64,000 nucleotides of DNA from the NCBI RefSeq assembly GCF_900496995.4, contig NC_054457.1, positions 372,001 through 436,000 of the forward strand, written 5' to 3'. Below the pieces are notes generated by a model, which did no database searches, was not told the DNA's origin, and saw nothing but the letters and a program-made list of their open reading frames with translations. Below, one piece after another: positions 21,521 through 34,783 of the stretch. Source of the DNA: Aquila chrysaetos chrysaetos (taxonomy: Eukaryota > Chordata > Aves > Accipitriformes > Accipitridae). Every line of letters begins with the position of its first letter. The stretch's first letter is position 1. The translations under genes and the position numbers were made by a program.

Positions 21521-23226
21521 ACTGAACATGCTTCCCAATCCAGGACATACATCTATTACAAGTAAAGCTACAGGCACTGTAAGTTACTGGAAAAGCTACT
21601 GCTACAGGTGAGAAGGAGACCCTGCAGGCAAGTTTGGCATGACAAATGCATATTTTGCCATATGCCCCACGAGGGACAATCTGGGTGAAAGCCAATTGTC
21701 ACAAATCTGTCGGCCAAAAGGCAAACCTGTGTGGCACAAGGGTCCAGTAGTGCCCTTACGAACTGGGCACGCTAAGCAGGAATACAACAAGCTTCTGGAC
21801 TTTGACAGGATCATGAAAGAGTGCAAGTATCATGCAACATGATAAAAAAATTGTTTTCTCAGAACAATGGTCCATTAACCAGCCATAGAGGTACAGGAAC
21901 AGAAAAATACCTTTGTAGTGAAGACAGCTTGTAACTAGTGTCAGGACCTTGATGAAAATGCAAAACTATGGAGAGACAAAACATAGCACCTGGAACCAAT
22001 AGTGGCCTATGAAATGAAAAACATGTAGAGAAGCTGGATGGGATTTTTTTGTTTTTCTAAGTTTTAGGTTGTTTTGTTTTTTTTAAGAAGTAGAACAGTT
22101 GCCATTTCCTTTTAACCTCTTTTAGAGTCATATCTGACAATTTGGTGACAGACTGAGGAGATTCTTCTAGCAAGAGGACTCCTCACATCTCCTTCCTCTC
22201 TCCCCTTGCCCTTCTATCCCCCTTCCTAAATCAGTTTTAGTGCTATGGCAATTTCTTTTTGGTATGACTGTCTAGCCCTACCCGACTTCAGACCAGTTCA
22301 AGGGGTTGCTAAAACTGCAAACATCACACAACAGTGTTAGTGTACTATAGCTACATAAACTACAGCCAACAAACCATACAAGCAATGGGCTTCATGTGCA
22401 CGGCTTTACAACACAGCATATTGTGCTCTCGGCAGCTCCTGCCTGTTCAGCATCCTAAAGACTGATAATGGCCTGAAATGGAATTATAATTGGGAGGTTC
22501 GATCTGAATCAAGCAATTACCAGAAATGCTAAACTAACTGCTCTACAGAACAGAGCTCTTGATTATCCAAGGGTGCAGCAAAGGTAGAAGTTTTCTCATA
22601 GTAGTTTACTTGTGTATCTCAATCTCAGCTCATGTAAGTTAAAAATAATAAACTTAATCAACCATTACCAATATCTTAAACTTTTCCAACAACTGAGAAG
22701 TTATTTAAATTAAAAGAAAAGTAAAGCAAAACACAGGGCCACAAACACCATTCTTCTGAAAAGAGCAATAACATTTGGCATGCTCTAGGAACCCATTTTA
22801 AATTTGACAGTCTTGACTGCAGTGGTATTATAAACAACATTATGCACACAAAGACATTAGAAAATTTACAAATATTACTGAAATCTTACAGTACACCTGT
22901 GAGAAGGGTATTATTTTGCTGACTGAACAAGTAATACATAGAGAAGCTGAGGCATAAAGAAGTTAAGCAAGTTGATCAAGTTCACAAAGTAAGTTGGTTG
23001 CAAAATAAGAACAGAACTCAATCTTACAATTTGCAGTCTGTGTCTTTCCCCTAAAATAATTATTCTTTCCCTTCAGGTTGTTATTTAGGAGTGTAGTAGC
23101 TACCTTGTTTAGTTCTCTTGCCCCTGACACAGACTATATTCCTACATTAAATAATGCACTTTTCCAATCAGGAAAGTTTTATTAACACACAGAATTGTAG
23201 AAATGAACAAAACCAGAGGAGCTTAC
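21521..23226. other. Single-copy DNA, possibly SV2C intron
   Basis: AT-rich sequence downstream (on the minus strand) of the SV2C exon. No further exon or repeat recognised. Confidence 0.45.
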
Positions 23227-23407
23227 CCAAATACAGAAAACAAGCGACAGAAGAGGAAGAAGCCATAGCCCTGGACAAATGATGAAAGGAAGGCAAAGAA
23301 TCCATTGACAGACATGCATATCAGGAGTGACTGTCTCCTTCCCACCTTGTCTGCCAAGCCTCCCCAGAAGAACACCCCCACCATCATCCCAAGGTACACT
23401 ATGCTAC
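23227..23407 (-). pseudogene. SV2C: SV2C exon (transporter-fold segment), minus strand
   Basis: This 181-bp exon is bounded by acceptor TTGTGTATTGCAG and donor GGTAAGC. It encodes a segment of synaptic vesicle glycoprotein 2C, a 12-helix major-facilitator-fold protein of synaptic vesicles. Recognisable blocks are VYLGMMVG, the helix 2-3 loop motif GGLADKVGRR, and SSFVQGYGFFLFCRL. The exon is open, but conserved positions differ from what I recall of mammalian SV2C (for example Val for Ala after MMVG, and Phe-Ser-Val near the end). Its phases are correct, and its last codon is split exactly as needed for the next SV2C exon. That exon lies at 32505-32656 on the opposite strand, so the gene cannot be intact here. 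Confidence 0.85.
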
Positions 23408-25250
23408 CTGCAATACACAAAAAAGATGTTGCTTTGTGAGCTACATAACTCACCACACCAAAAATAGTCACATGCACTTGAGTGATTTGCTTTCAGGGAT
23501 CTTCTGTGTTTACAAAATAGCATAGAGATTATTTTCTCCTTTCTCAGTTAGTAGAAATTGTATGCATAGCTTTGGAAATGTAGCTAGGGAGAACAGATTT
23601 CCTATTGTGTCTGTCATCTGTTAGCAGACACGTTGAAGCTTAATATAATTATTAAATGAGGTGCCTCTAGCTAAAACAATTGAAATACAGGCAAATAAGA
23701 CTGAATGGGAGAAAGAATGCCACCATTTCCTCAGTAATAAACTCCATTCATGTTAAATACTGCAAAAATTAAAACTTCCCCTACAGAAACAAATTGTCTG
23801 AACATCTCTAGAATATGAGCAGTCCTGGGATTAATCACTGGGAGTAAGATCTGCTAAGTCTAAAGAAAGCTGATTATGAAACAACAGACACTTTCCATTT
23901 GAGATCTACAGAATCAAAGATGTCCAGGTTGATTGTTTTTTTTCTCCCTTCTGCTTCAGTGTAATGCTTTATTTTAAAAGGTATTGTCCTGTATACAAAG
24001 AAAAGCACTGGAACAGTTTTGTTTGCAAAGAATTTTGAACAGGTACATCACAGTTTATCTGAATATGTTAAAATGAGATGGGGAAAAATTATTTTTGGGT
24101 GGGTTTTTTTTTTTTTTTTTAAAGCTAATGATTTTAGTTAAGTACTTTCCCACGGAAAGGTAAGTTGAAATATTTAACACTCTGACCATTCACAACTTAT
24201 CATATTGTACATTATTTCCTTTCCAGGGACAAACCCTCTGTGGGACACTTGGCAAAGATGCACAACACATTGAGCAGCCTGTCAGAAGCAGGACAGACCC
24301 AAACAGATCTGCATTTTGTTTGATACGTGTATTATTTCTTCTTCTACCTGCTTTCTTATTGAGCTTCCCAGATTGGGTTTTATCTATCTAGCAGTTGCTA
24401 CCATCTTGTAAGTCTACTACAGAGCAGGATTTAAATATAGAGTAGCTGGAAGCAGTTAAAATATTAGCAAGCCTTGTCCCGTGTCTCTTTTCGATCAGCC
24501 ACAAGTACTGACAAATTCCCCAGCAACTCTGCTGGGCTTCAGTTGCTGTTGTGTAAAATTCTGGCCTCCAAAAGAATCACCTCTGCCCTGCAGAAGGTAG
24601 TTGGAAGGGAAAGCAAGCTGAAAAAATAATTAAATGCTTGGGCATGGTTAACTGAATATTAACATAGAGGTCACTCATCAGTATTTCCATGCTTGGAATT
24701 CCATATGTTAACATCTGAAGTGCAGACATCTGCAGGGTCTCATGCACTACAAAAATGTCCCTGTTCCCCCTCATGTTTTGTAGTTTCCACTGTGCTGCCT
24801 CCTTATGAGGCATTGTTTTAAAACATTTGATATAACACACATCGCGTTAAACGTATATTAGCAAGATACAGAGTTATATCTTGGTTAGGTGAGTATGCTG
24901 TTTCTATTGCATTTATCACAATTAAACACCTGTGTGTACTTTCACATTGGATGCCTCAGTGATATACAAATATTGGACCACAATCCCCAAAGGCTTTCTT
25001 ACATTTTAGATTTTTTTTTTAATAAAAACAATGTTATTTATATTTCAAATATTGAATAGAAAACAATAGTATGAAGATGATCAGTATCCATCAGTTGTTT
25101 GTAAATTCAAGGTCCCTACGGAGTAACCACCATCTGATGTTGTCTCTGACCAAATTTCTATCTTTTGTATTTTTTTCATTCTCTGCATGATTCAGACAAC
25201 TTCTGAAACCAGAGAGCAGTGCTTCTGTCAGATACAATGTAACCCTCCCC

Positions 25251-25288
<38 letters not shown>

Positions 25289-27746
25289 CCCCCTTGTATA
25301 CAGAAGCAGTAACTAGAGCAGATTATTCTTGTTGGTCCATTACTATCTCAACTTCCTTATTGAAAAGAAAGCAGCCTATAACAATCTCTGGTTCAAATAA
25401 TGAATTCCACATGCTCAGTTATCTGGACCAAAAGAATATATGTCAGTCCTCAACCTGGGCAATCTGAAGTAGAGGAAAACAGCTATCATCTCCTTTGCCA
25501 CTGATTGTGACCAATACCAGCAAATCAATCTTTTCTGCAGCTGCCTTTTTAGCCAACAGAAAATAAGAACAGGATATTTCTAGACGGTCTTCTCCTTGAG
25601 TCCCTAAAGACAGGATGACAGATCCATTGTTGCTCATTACAGGAGCATTAATTATCTCTTTACCTAAGTAAGACCAACAAGCTCCTTAAGAACAACAGTT
25701 AAATGTCTTCTCAAAACACCTTTTGTCAATGGACATTTTCTAGCTATTACTGGGATCTTAGTCTTTCATCAAAGGATATCGATGAGAATGTAGGTAAATC
25801 CAGAATTTGCAGAAGTCCTAAGATATCTTTGTTCTCTTTCCTCTTAGCCCAGGAAGGATACAGACACTACAATATTCTCTTTGGTTTAGAGGTGTTCAGC
25901 AACAGATCTTTATCAGATATCTCCTTCATTCTGATCAGAAATTTTTATTCCAATACTTGGGATTTTCCTGAGAGCACACACACACACACACAGATCTCTT
26001 AAATTTTCTGGTCCTAAAGAGACAAAGCTTGGTGAGTGGCTTGGCATATTCACTCAGCCCAAGATCTCTCCTGTGGGCAAGGTTACTGTACCACGCTTCA
26101 GGTAGACCAGTACTCACAAGCAGTTTGGAAACTCCATCCAGCAGAGCTGGTGCTTACTTGTCAATATTAGTTGAAAGATCTCAGCAAAAATAGTTCAATA
26201 GCTGCATTGCCAGCAGATTGATTTCAAAAAGGCAACTAAAATGGTTAATTTTTACTCTTAAAGCAAAATTCTTTACTACTGTATATGACATACATAAATG
26301 TTGGGCTTTCCCAGTCATCACTCTAATATTAGAAATACTCACAGAAGGCCAGCCAAATATTTTGGCATTTCTTTATATAGATACCTTTGAAATATTTTAT
26401 GCAAATAATCTTAATTTTACCAAGTAGCTACTTTCCTTGTGATGCACAGAAATATCAAAACACTCTGAACAACGAAAGAAAAAAGTTTCCAAGTCTTGAG
26501 AGTTTAAAAACATTAACCTTTCTTTTTGATTAAAAGTCCTTTGGTCATCGTACTGTGCTTTGGCCTCTCTTATACCCATATAATTCTCCTGAAGAGCATT
26601 CAAAAGATAGCTGCTAAAATAATATTCTCCTCCTATCAATAAACTGCTATAAATAAGCCGCTCTCTGAGCTCCACCATTAGCTCATTCTTTCCCATCATA
26701 TTAACTTTGAATTTTTTCCTAAATGCCTTGCAGATCCTCCACGATCCCTCTCCCCCACCTGTATCCCTTCCACCTTGAACCTACTGCAGCTACCAATGAT
26801 ACCTGTTTCAGTGTATTTTCCTGTCTGTCTTCTTTTTCATATTTTCTGTCTCTCTTTATACAGAACATACCTCTTGCCCTCAGCCCATAAAGGTAGTCCC
26901 CTTCCTCTCAACTTTCAAATCATTCCTTAAGACCTTTTTCCCCCCCAGCAATATTCACAATAAGCCATAAGTGACAAATGGTGAAGGAGAACTCTAACTA
27001 TGAACAGTTGAAATAGCCGAACAACCACCTAACCTTGCATTTGCACCTAACCAATAACATCAGATTATCATTTTACCCTTCATCATCCCTTCCTTTCCAA
27101 CCTTTGTAGCTCGTTTATCATGTCATGCCACTGGTCAGAACATAAATCTCATGGGGAAAATGCTGCAATTATTTTTTTTTTAAACCTTTTATAAAATTGC
27201 ATATTGCATTTTGCATACTGCAAAATACTTTGCATTTTGCATAATTTTAAATATGTAAAAATTAAATATCCTGTTGTTGGTCAGACCTTGTTCCCTTTTC
27301 TCATTACCTTTAAACTATGGTCATTGAAACAGTAACTGTATGGGTATACATACACGTGCATATATTTTAATCTAGTGTGTAGTCCTGAAGGTGGTACTCC
27401 CTTTTTGAGAAGATACTACTGATCACAAAACTGGCTGCTTTCCTTTTCCTTTTTGGTACACCCTACATGTGCCTCTAAAGAAGTTAGCTCATATAGCACA
27501 AGGCACACGCTGATTTCACATCCAGCATGATCCCAGAAACATTTAAAAAAAAGTTAAAGTTTATTTTAAAATACCAAGACTACTAATGATGTCTGTAACA
27601 TAAGTCTTTGATTTCCCCCAGGAAGTAACGTGCAATCTCAAACTTTGTCATTTGTTGGAAAGTCGCTGAGAAGAGGCAAGTGACAGCTAAAAAGAAACTC
27701 ATGCCATGCTAAAATGAATATTCTCTTCTATTGCTCTTTTACCAAG
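23408..27746. other. Intron-like single-copy DNA
   Basis: About 4.3 kb of AT-rich sequence with scattered homopolymers and a (TA)n(CA)n tract. ORFs at 25443-25637 and 26397-26699 on the minus strand show no family I recognise and are probably chance. No ERV or CR1 seen. Confidence 0.45.
25251..25288. repeat. (TA)n(CA)n microsatellite
   Basis: About 11 TA/AT units followed by about 8 CA units. Confidence 0.95.
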
Positions 27747-28338
27747 TGTGCTGGTTTTGGCTGGAATAGAGTTAATTTTCTTCATAGTAGCTAGTATGGG
27801 GCTATGTTTTGGATTTGTGCTAGAAACAGCGTTGATAATACAGGGATGTTTTAGTTACTGCTGAGCAGTGCTTACACAGAGTCAAGGCCTTTTCTGCTTC
27901 TCATGCCACCCCACCAGCGAGGAGGCTGGAGGTGCACAAGAAGTTGGGAGGGGACACAGCTGGGACAGCTGACCCCAACTGACCAAAGGGATATTCCAGA
28001 TCATATGACATCATGCTTAGCAATAAAAAGCTGGGGGAAGAAGAAGGAAGGACGTTTGGAGTGATAGCGTTTGTCTTCCCAAATAACCGTTTTGCGTGAT
28101 GGAGCCCTGCTTTCCTGGAGATGGCTGAACACCTGCCTGCCGATGAGAAGCAGTGAATGAATTCCTTGTTTTGCTTTGCTTGCGTGCACGGCTTTTTCTT
28201 TACCTATTAAACTGTCTTTACCTCAGCCCACGAGTTTTCTCACTTTTACCCTTCTGATTCTCTCCCCCATCCCACTGTGAGGGAGGTGAGTGAGCGTCTG
28301 CGTGGTGCTTAGTTGCCGGCTGGGGTTAAACCATGACA
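27747..28338 (+). mobile_element. Solo LTR-A (diverged subtype)
   Basis: 592 bp from TGTGCTGGTTTTGGC to AACCATGACA, flanked by CCAAG (27742-27746) and CCGAG (28339-28343), a 5-bp duplication with one mismatch. Its middle part (TTCCTGGAGATGGCTG and neighbours) matches the truncated LTR at 48334-48781 and differs from 2707-3287, defining a subtype. Confidence 0.88.
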
Positions 28339-31300
28339 CCGAGTTTTAACAACCTGTATCTTCTTTCCACAGCAGAAATTCTACATACTTCAATGATTTT
28401 TCCCATTGTACAAATGTACAAAATACATGATTACATCCTCTTCAGATGAGAGGAGCCGAGTTTGGAATTGGTTTACACCATGCACACACTTTGACTACCA
28501 GGTGGCTAGATTGTAAGGTTTAGCTGTTGCTAGCAACCTGAAAGATGCTGTGTGCACATCCTTTTAGAAACAAAGCAGCCAACCAAGAAATCCCTCAGTG
28601 TCCAAACCCTAGTTATAGACAATTTAAGCAATGGGATAAGAATACATGTATGATCCATCACTGAGGTTCAGTTAAACAGTATTTTACTCCTTTTGCTGCC
28701 ATAACTTTATTACTTGTGACTGGCTGTTGCAATTCATATCTTGATATCTAAATGATAGCCTAACCATTCTGAAAAATCAGTTTGTAAGTATACACTTCAT
28801 TGGGTGAAAAGAAAGCAATAAAATTAAAGACGGACTTCCTTGCAACAGAGAAACTCAGGCTATGGCACTAACTGATGGTCCTTTTTTGTTTTAACACACC
28901 TATTATAAAGTAGGTATAAGACTAGTCTGAAGTTGTTTTTTCCTGTTGTGTTGTTTAGGCCATTTGTCTGAGTGAGGAATGCATTTCATAGAACTGGAAA
29001 AAGTACTCTCATTAAAAAAATTACTCTAAAAATAAGATTAAAAGATTATTTCTATTTTGGAAAATGAGATTATAAATGCAGACCTAAGACAGCTCCAGCA
29101 GGAGAAAAACTCCTTTCATAAGAATATACTGTACTTTAATCAGTGTTTTATTTATTTGTACTGGGATCTTCCTATAGGTTATTGTTTAGAATCTAACAAT
29201 TAGTAGTGAAGAACTCCAATGCCTATAAGCATCATAATGAGTGATAATATCCAGATTTATCTGTTTTAAGCCTGATAAACAGTATATTCAGAGTTTAAAG
29301 ATGATAATCTTTTACAACTATACTTAATTGCTATCTGTCATTAGTTTCTTTGATCAGAAAAGACTTTGAAAAGAATCGCGACCCATGCAACAACTAACTT
29401 CAGTCAAACGTAATGTCTAATTAAATTGTTCATAATAGGAGGTAATTAAAGCAAACACTTTTCCATTAAGAAGACAAATATAAGAAAACTGTAATAACTC
29501 CAGAATTGGCAGAACTACGTTTTCTAAAGCCATTGTCTTTGGATGTCTAAAACCATCTGTGTAGTCAGAATATTAGATCTTCAGTTCTTATTTGTTATAT
29601 TATGCCATTCACCTCCTCAGAGGTACTAACACTCAAACATTCTTACATAAACAACTGCCACAAATGACTATTCCTACATAACAACCATTTCTTCTTTTCT
29701 CTAAACAGTGCTTGAAGTGGTGGAACAACAAATGGTATATTTATGGAATGGTAAATTTTTAAGGTGTAGATCTAAATGGTTAAAGGAGTAAAACATTAAT
29801 TGTTCAGCCATCTGAAAAGATGATAGGTACTGCTTTCCAACAAATGTGTGAGCCAGCAACCATATTAATTAAAATTAAAATTTTGCATGAGTCTTTGCAA
29901 GTTCAAGACTTCTCTAGCCATAGATTTCCTTTATCCAAATGCTAGCTGTTTCCCACAGCAATCATTTTGTCTTAACTTCAGATGTTAAATGATTTCTCTT
30001 ACCTAATAATATGCAATATATGCAAATCCCCAAATGCCACAGCATATCAGGCTCTTTTTCTGTTACTACTCTTCAGACTATCCACTCCTCCTGCATTCCC
30101 TTTCAGGACAGCTGCAGACAGACTTCAATGTGCAATTTCATACTCTCTAGTGCAGATGCTTAATTACACATTCGTTTTGAAGCTTTTTGCTCTTCTACTT
30201 AATATATATTTACAAACAGTCAAGTTTTTCTTACTATTACATTATTAGAATTACTTTTAGCAATGATGGTGGTAATAGGGTTTAACTGTTTAAATACATG
30301 AAAGATATGAAGCAGTTTTAAAATGAACGCTGAAGCTCTTCAGTCTCAATATAAAAGTTTGTATAGTGTCTATCACACTGCAGTGATTCTTGGACCTTCA
30401 AGTGTGACTTGCAACTGAGTAACCTGTATGCTTAGTTCTCTAATAGTAATAATTCCTAAGAGGCAAGTCTTTGCATGACAGACCATTTAGCTTTTGCATA
30501 TTTTTTAGCTGCTTAGTGCACAAGACATTCTGGATATCCTTCACAGTCATTAAAAAAGGACAACTTTATCTCCATAATAACTAAAGAAAGATATAAATTC
30601 ACACCCATTGAGAGGAAGGAAGATACTGAATCCCAGTGAGATCAGTGAAAAAAAGACAACCTCATCTCCTGTTCTGAAACATTCTGGGCAATACAGAAAT
30701 GTTAATGTTTTCATGAAGGGAAGAAAACTAAAAAACATTGTTTCAATCCAAATCAATTTTAAAAAATGTTTATTAATTTCTAAAAGTCTATTTCCCTAGT
30801 ATTTACATAGGTAAATAACTCAGGGAAATGCCCTGATGTAAAGGTTACCAAAAATACATAGTATATAATTCATAGCTCAAGTCAATCAAATAAAAACAAT
30901 GCAACAAATAGTCCCTCTACTCCATCAACAGAAAGAAGAAAACAAGCACAGACTACCTCCTTATACCATTTTCAAACATACCTACAAAACATCTGATGAC
31001 ATTCAATCTGATACCAATCCAGAAACTTCACATAAATAGAAATCAAGTGAACGTATCTGGTTCTCAGGCAAAATGATCCTGTTCTCAGGCAATACTGATG
31101 AACTGCAATATTTGATAGAGGAACTCAACCATGAAAGTCAGGAAAATGGGACTCAAAGCAAAGCTGAGCAAAAGCAAGGTCACATTCAGTTGACCAAATG
31201 GACCAAATATAATCTGCTTATACTTTGGGAACTAGAGACACCCCAGTTCATAGCACCACTGAGGTAGCAGGGCTTCCCCATCATAGCAAAATGAGCTGTG

Positions 31301-32504
31301 ATTCCACCCTTGGCCATGCCCCTTCCACTGTTCCTCACCCTGAGCTTCCAGGAGAACCTCCGATGACAATCCACCCCCATTGCCTGTGACAGGGCAATTC
31401 ACTAGCAAAGCCTTTTAGTGTTTTCACCCATGAGCAGAAATGAGATACAGCTATTGTTAGCTGTATACCTAACAAGAATTCATGAATGTATGAACCTTTG
31501 CAGAACTGGCAGAGAGTATAAGAGCTAGGAGTCTCAACTATGGGAAACATTAATTGTAAAGCTAATAGTTGAATGGCAGTATTTCATGAAGAGCTGTCTA
31601 GAAGGAAGTGACAAAACAGCAGACCCCTAAACAAGCTCAATCCAGTATTTCATCACTGTACTTGAAGATGTCTTAAAATAAACCATATTGCTATGGCACT
31701 GAATTTTCTTAGGACTGAAATACCATTCCTGTATTCATGTTTTCCTTTTAAATATTTGTTTTAATCTGTTTTAAGCTTCCTTCATTTTGCTCCCAGTTTG
31801 GCAGTCATTGGGATGACAGCATAAATATGCATTTATCTTTAAAGTTTAGTTAAAAATTCAAACCATACAAGATACTGCTTTAAAGTATGTAATCTGGTAT
31901 GTGAGAATATCTCTTCAAGCTTCACAGATATTTTCTTCACAGGAAAAATAAAACCCACAAGGCCTTGTTCTGTTGTGGAACATTCGACAGCTTGCATTGA
32001 TAGTGAAGAAGTAAAGACAGTAAAAAATAATCTGGAAGCTAGTACTGAAAATGATACATAATTTGAATTAGACTAAGTTTTGTAAAACCAAGTTAAACTA
32101 ACCTTCAGACTATTATTCTTTGGGAAAATTACTAATATTTTCAGTTAAAAGAAATGTATTTTGACACTTGTCAGTAGACTACCATGATTACGGGATTTTT
32201 ATAATGGTGAAAGTCAATGCTTTGTACTGGTTTCTGTTCCAGCAACCACTGACAATCCACTTGAATCACTAACCATATCAAATTGTACATAGAGTTTTCA
32301 AGGAAATCTTTGACAAAAATTGTGTCCAAACTGGTGAAAGTTTCCTCATGAGTTCTCCAATACATGGTGCAATTTGAGAAAAAAAACCACTTGCCAGAAA
32401 AGCTGCTTGTAGTTTGGGTTTTAAATGACTGCAACTATGGGCTTGTTCAAACTTTAACTAGCTGTTATGCTCTGCCTTAATCCATAATATATATCTCCTT
32501 TTAG
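28339..32504. other. Intron-like single-copy DNA
   Basis: AT-rich, with no recognised repeats, coding exons or RNA genes up to the SV2C exon. Confidence 0.45.
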
Positions 32505-32656
32505 GATTGGTGGAGCTGTGCCGACAGTCTTCTCCTATTTTTTGGAAATGCTTGCTCGGGAGAAACAAGGCGAACATCTGAGTTGGCTCTGTATGTTTTG
32601 GATGATTGGAGGTATCTATGCTTCTGCAATGGCTTAGGCAATAATTCCTCATTATG
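32505..32656 (+). pseudogene. SV2C: SV2C exon with premature stop, plus strand
   Basis: This 152-bp exon sits between acceptor TCTCCTTTTAG and donor GGTAAGA. It encodes the SV2C segment directly after the one at 23227-23407: IGGAVPTVFSYF, LAREKQGEHLSWLCMFWM and GGIYASAMA are clear. At 32635-32637 a TAG replaces a codon that is Trp in SV2C as I recall it (one G-to-A change), after which AIIPHYG continues. The exon phases match the 23227-23407 exon. The opposite strand shows an inversion or two independent fragments. The splice sites look normal, so the exon decayed by point mutation, not by retroposition. Confidence 0.88.
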
Positions 32657-34206
32657 GTAAGAAAAACATCTCTTTGAGATTTGTAGCTCTTCTAGTATAA
32701 AAGTAAACTCTTAAAGTATAGTTTAAAGAGACGACTTTATGTCTGTTCTCAAAATACTGATCCTGCTGTTAAGAAAAAATCTATTCCTTTTGGGGGAAGT
32801 AAGGAGAATAAATTGTACCCTAAATAACTATGTATTAAATGGAGCAAAAATTAGCCAATCCCCTTGCTTAATCAGATTCTTAAATTAGTGGAAACTTGGA
32901 CACATGAAAATACAATTGATGTTATTGTTGGAACTGGAGAAAATAGGTGATATGGAGACTTGCATCAGAGAAAAATAGCTTTTAAAATGCTAGATGTCAT
33001 ATTTGTGCTAGATTGTTTGTTTGTTTGAAACAGAGATAAAATGTCGATTATATACTCTTGAGAAAGAAGAGAAAGAACTATCTTAATGTTTGCGGCGCTA
33101 GTTCTAAATATAAAGCTGTGCTGAATGTTTTGTTCTTAGTAGATCTTTTTAAGTGGTATAGAAATAAAAAAATCAGACTGCACTTAAATGCTGTAGGGGT
33201 GAATGAGGGCGAATAAGACAGAAAGCTTGCAATGGTTGAAGTTCTATGAACATGCAATATATGCCACTTTGTGAAAAAACTCTTTACTGCCCTGACATGG
33301 TTAAACATTATGTGAAGGAACAGATTCAATTCTTAGTATCTCGGGCTTGCCTTTTAGAAGAGTTGAATGCTCATGGCTTTCAAGGGTTGCTGAGACTGCT
33401 CAGTGGTTCTTAAAAATCAGCCTCTGCAAGCACTTCTCCCTGGCACTCTTCAAGTTAAGCAATATTGTGAGTTAGCTGGCATCCAAAGCAGCTTTCTTAA
33501 GCCAAACAATGAGGTTCATCACAGCTGGATTGTGAAAGAGAGGAAACTTCATAAGGTTTGCCCAAAGTGATTGGAACATTTAGCAAGAGGTAATGCCAGA
33601 AATAAATTATAATCATGCAGACTAATCAAATATCTAGACTGATGCATTAAGATTAATTTTGGAGTGTCATACATGCAGCCTGAATCTATGTCTTTAACCT
33701 TGCCTTTTGGCTCTAAATTTCTGGAATGAGAGAGGAATTTTTGCTGACAAGACACAATGTGGATTATTTTTTTCCCAATTAGTAAATTGCTCTGGATGCC
33801 AAGCATTTTTTGCTTTCCTATGTATTTTTATTTTCTTTCTCTTTCAGTGGAAAATGCAAACATTATGACAGACTGACTTAAATAGGTTGTCTTATTTCAT
33901 TGCAGATTTTATAAATAACTCAATATCCTTTACTGAGGTGCTTTAAAAACATCACATGGCAGTATATCTCAATGAATAATAATACACATCCTTATACCAA
34001 AGCAGTGGCACTAGAGGGAATAATTTTCTTCTTTCTTTGGCAGTGGAAGAATATCAGCAACAAAAAGCCTTGCCAAAGTGATCTTTTTTTGTCTTTCTGC
34101 AAAAATATCTGCAAAATCACTTAAGACAAAAGAATGTAAAAACAGAATTTAAAAGACAGTATTCTTCAGTATTAGCCACATAAATTCGTAATAGCCAAAA
34201 GGAGGG
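32657..34206. other. Intron-like single-copy DNA
   Basis: AT-rich sequence after the SV2C exon. No following SV2C exon is visible before the LTR at 34207. Confidence 0.45.
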
Positions 34207-34783
34207 TGTCGTGGTTTAACCCCACCCAGCAACTAAGCACCACGCAGCCGCTCACTCACTCCCCCCACACCCAGTGGGATGGGGGAGAAAATCGGGAAAA
34301 GAAGCAAATCCACGGGTTGAGATAAGAACAGTTTAATAGAACAGAAAAGAAGAAACGAATAATGATAATGATAACACTAATAAAATGGCAACAGCAATAA
34401 TGAAAGGATTGGAATGTACAAATGATACACAGTGTAATTGCTCACCACCCACCGACCGGCACCCAGCTAGTCCCCGAGCGGCGATTCCCCGCCCCCACTT
34501 CCCAGTTCCTATACTGGATGGGACGTCACATGGTATGGAATACCCTGTTGGCCAGTTTGGGTCAGGTGCCCTGGCTGTGTCCTGTGCCAACTTCTTGTGC
34601 CCCTCCAGCTTTCTCGCTGGCTGGGGATGAGAAGCTGAAAAATCCTTGACATTAGTCTAAACACTACTAGCAGCAACTGAAAACATCGGTGTTATCAACA
34701 TTCTTCACATACTGAACTCAAAACATAGCACCGTACCAGCTACTAGGAAGACAGTTAACTCTATTCCAGCTGAAACTAGGACA
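34207..34783 (-). mobile_element. Solo LTR-A with target duplication
   Basis: 577 bp from TGTCCTAGTTTCAGC (34783) to ACCACGACA (34207), flanked by perfect GAGGG copies at 34202-34206 and 34784-34788. It is very close in sequence to the 5' LTR at 2707-3287, suggesting related insertions of similar age. Confidence 0.93.

Noticed and set aside
21639..21842. A 67-residue plus-strand ORF after the LTR-D fragment
   Set aside because: No motif or repeat family recognised; not enough to call a gene.
25443..25637. A 64-residue minus-strand ORF that looks protein-like
   Set aside because: No family recognised and no good splice sites seen at its ends.
26397..26699. A 100-residue minus-strand ORF
   Set aside because: No recognisable family, no splice borders or neighbours in support; plausible by chance in AT-rich DNA.
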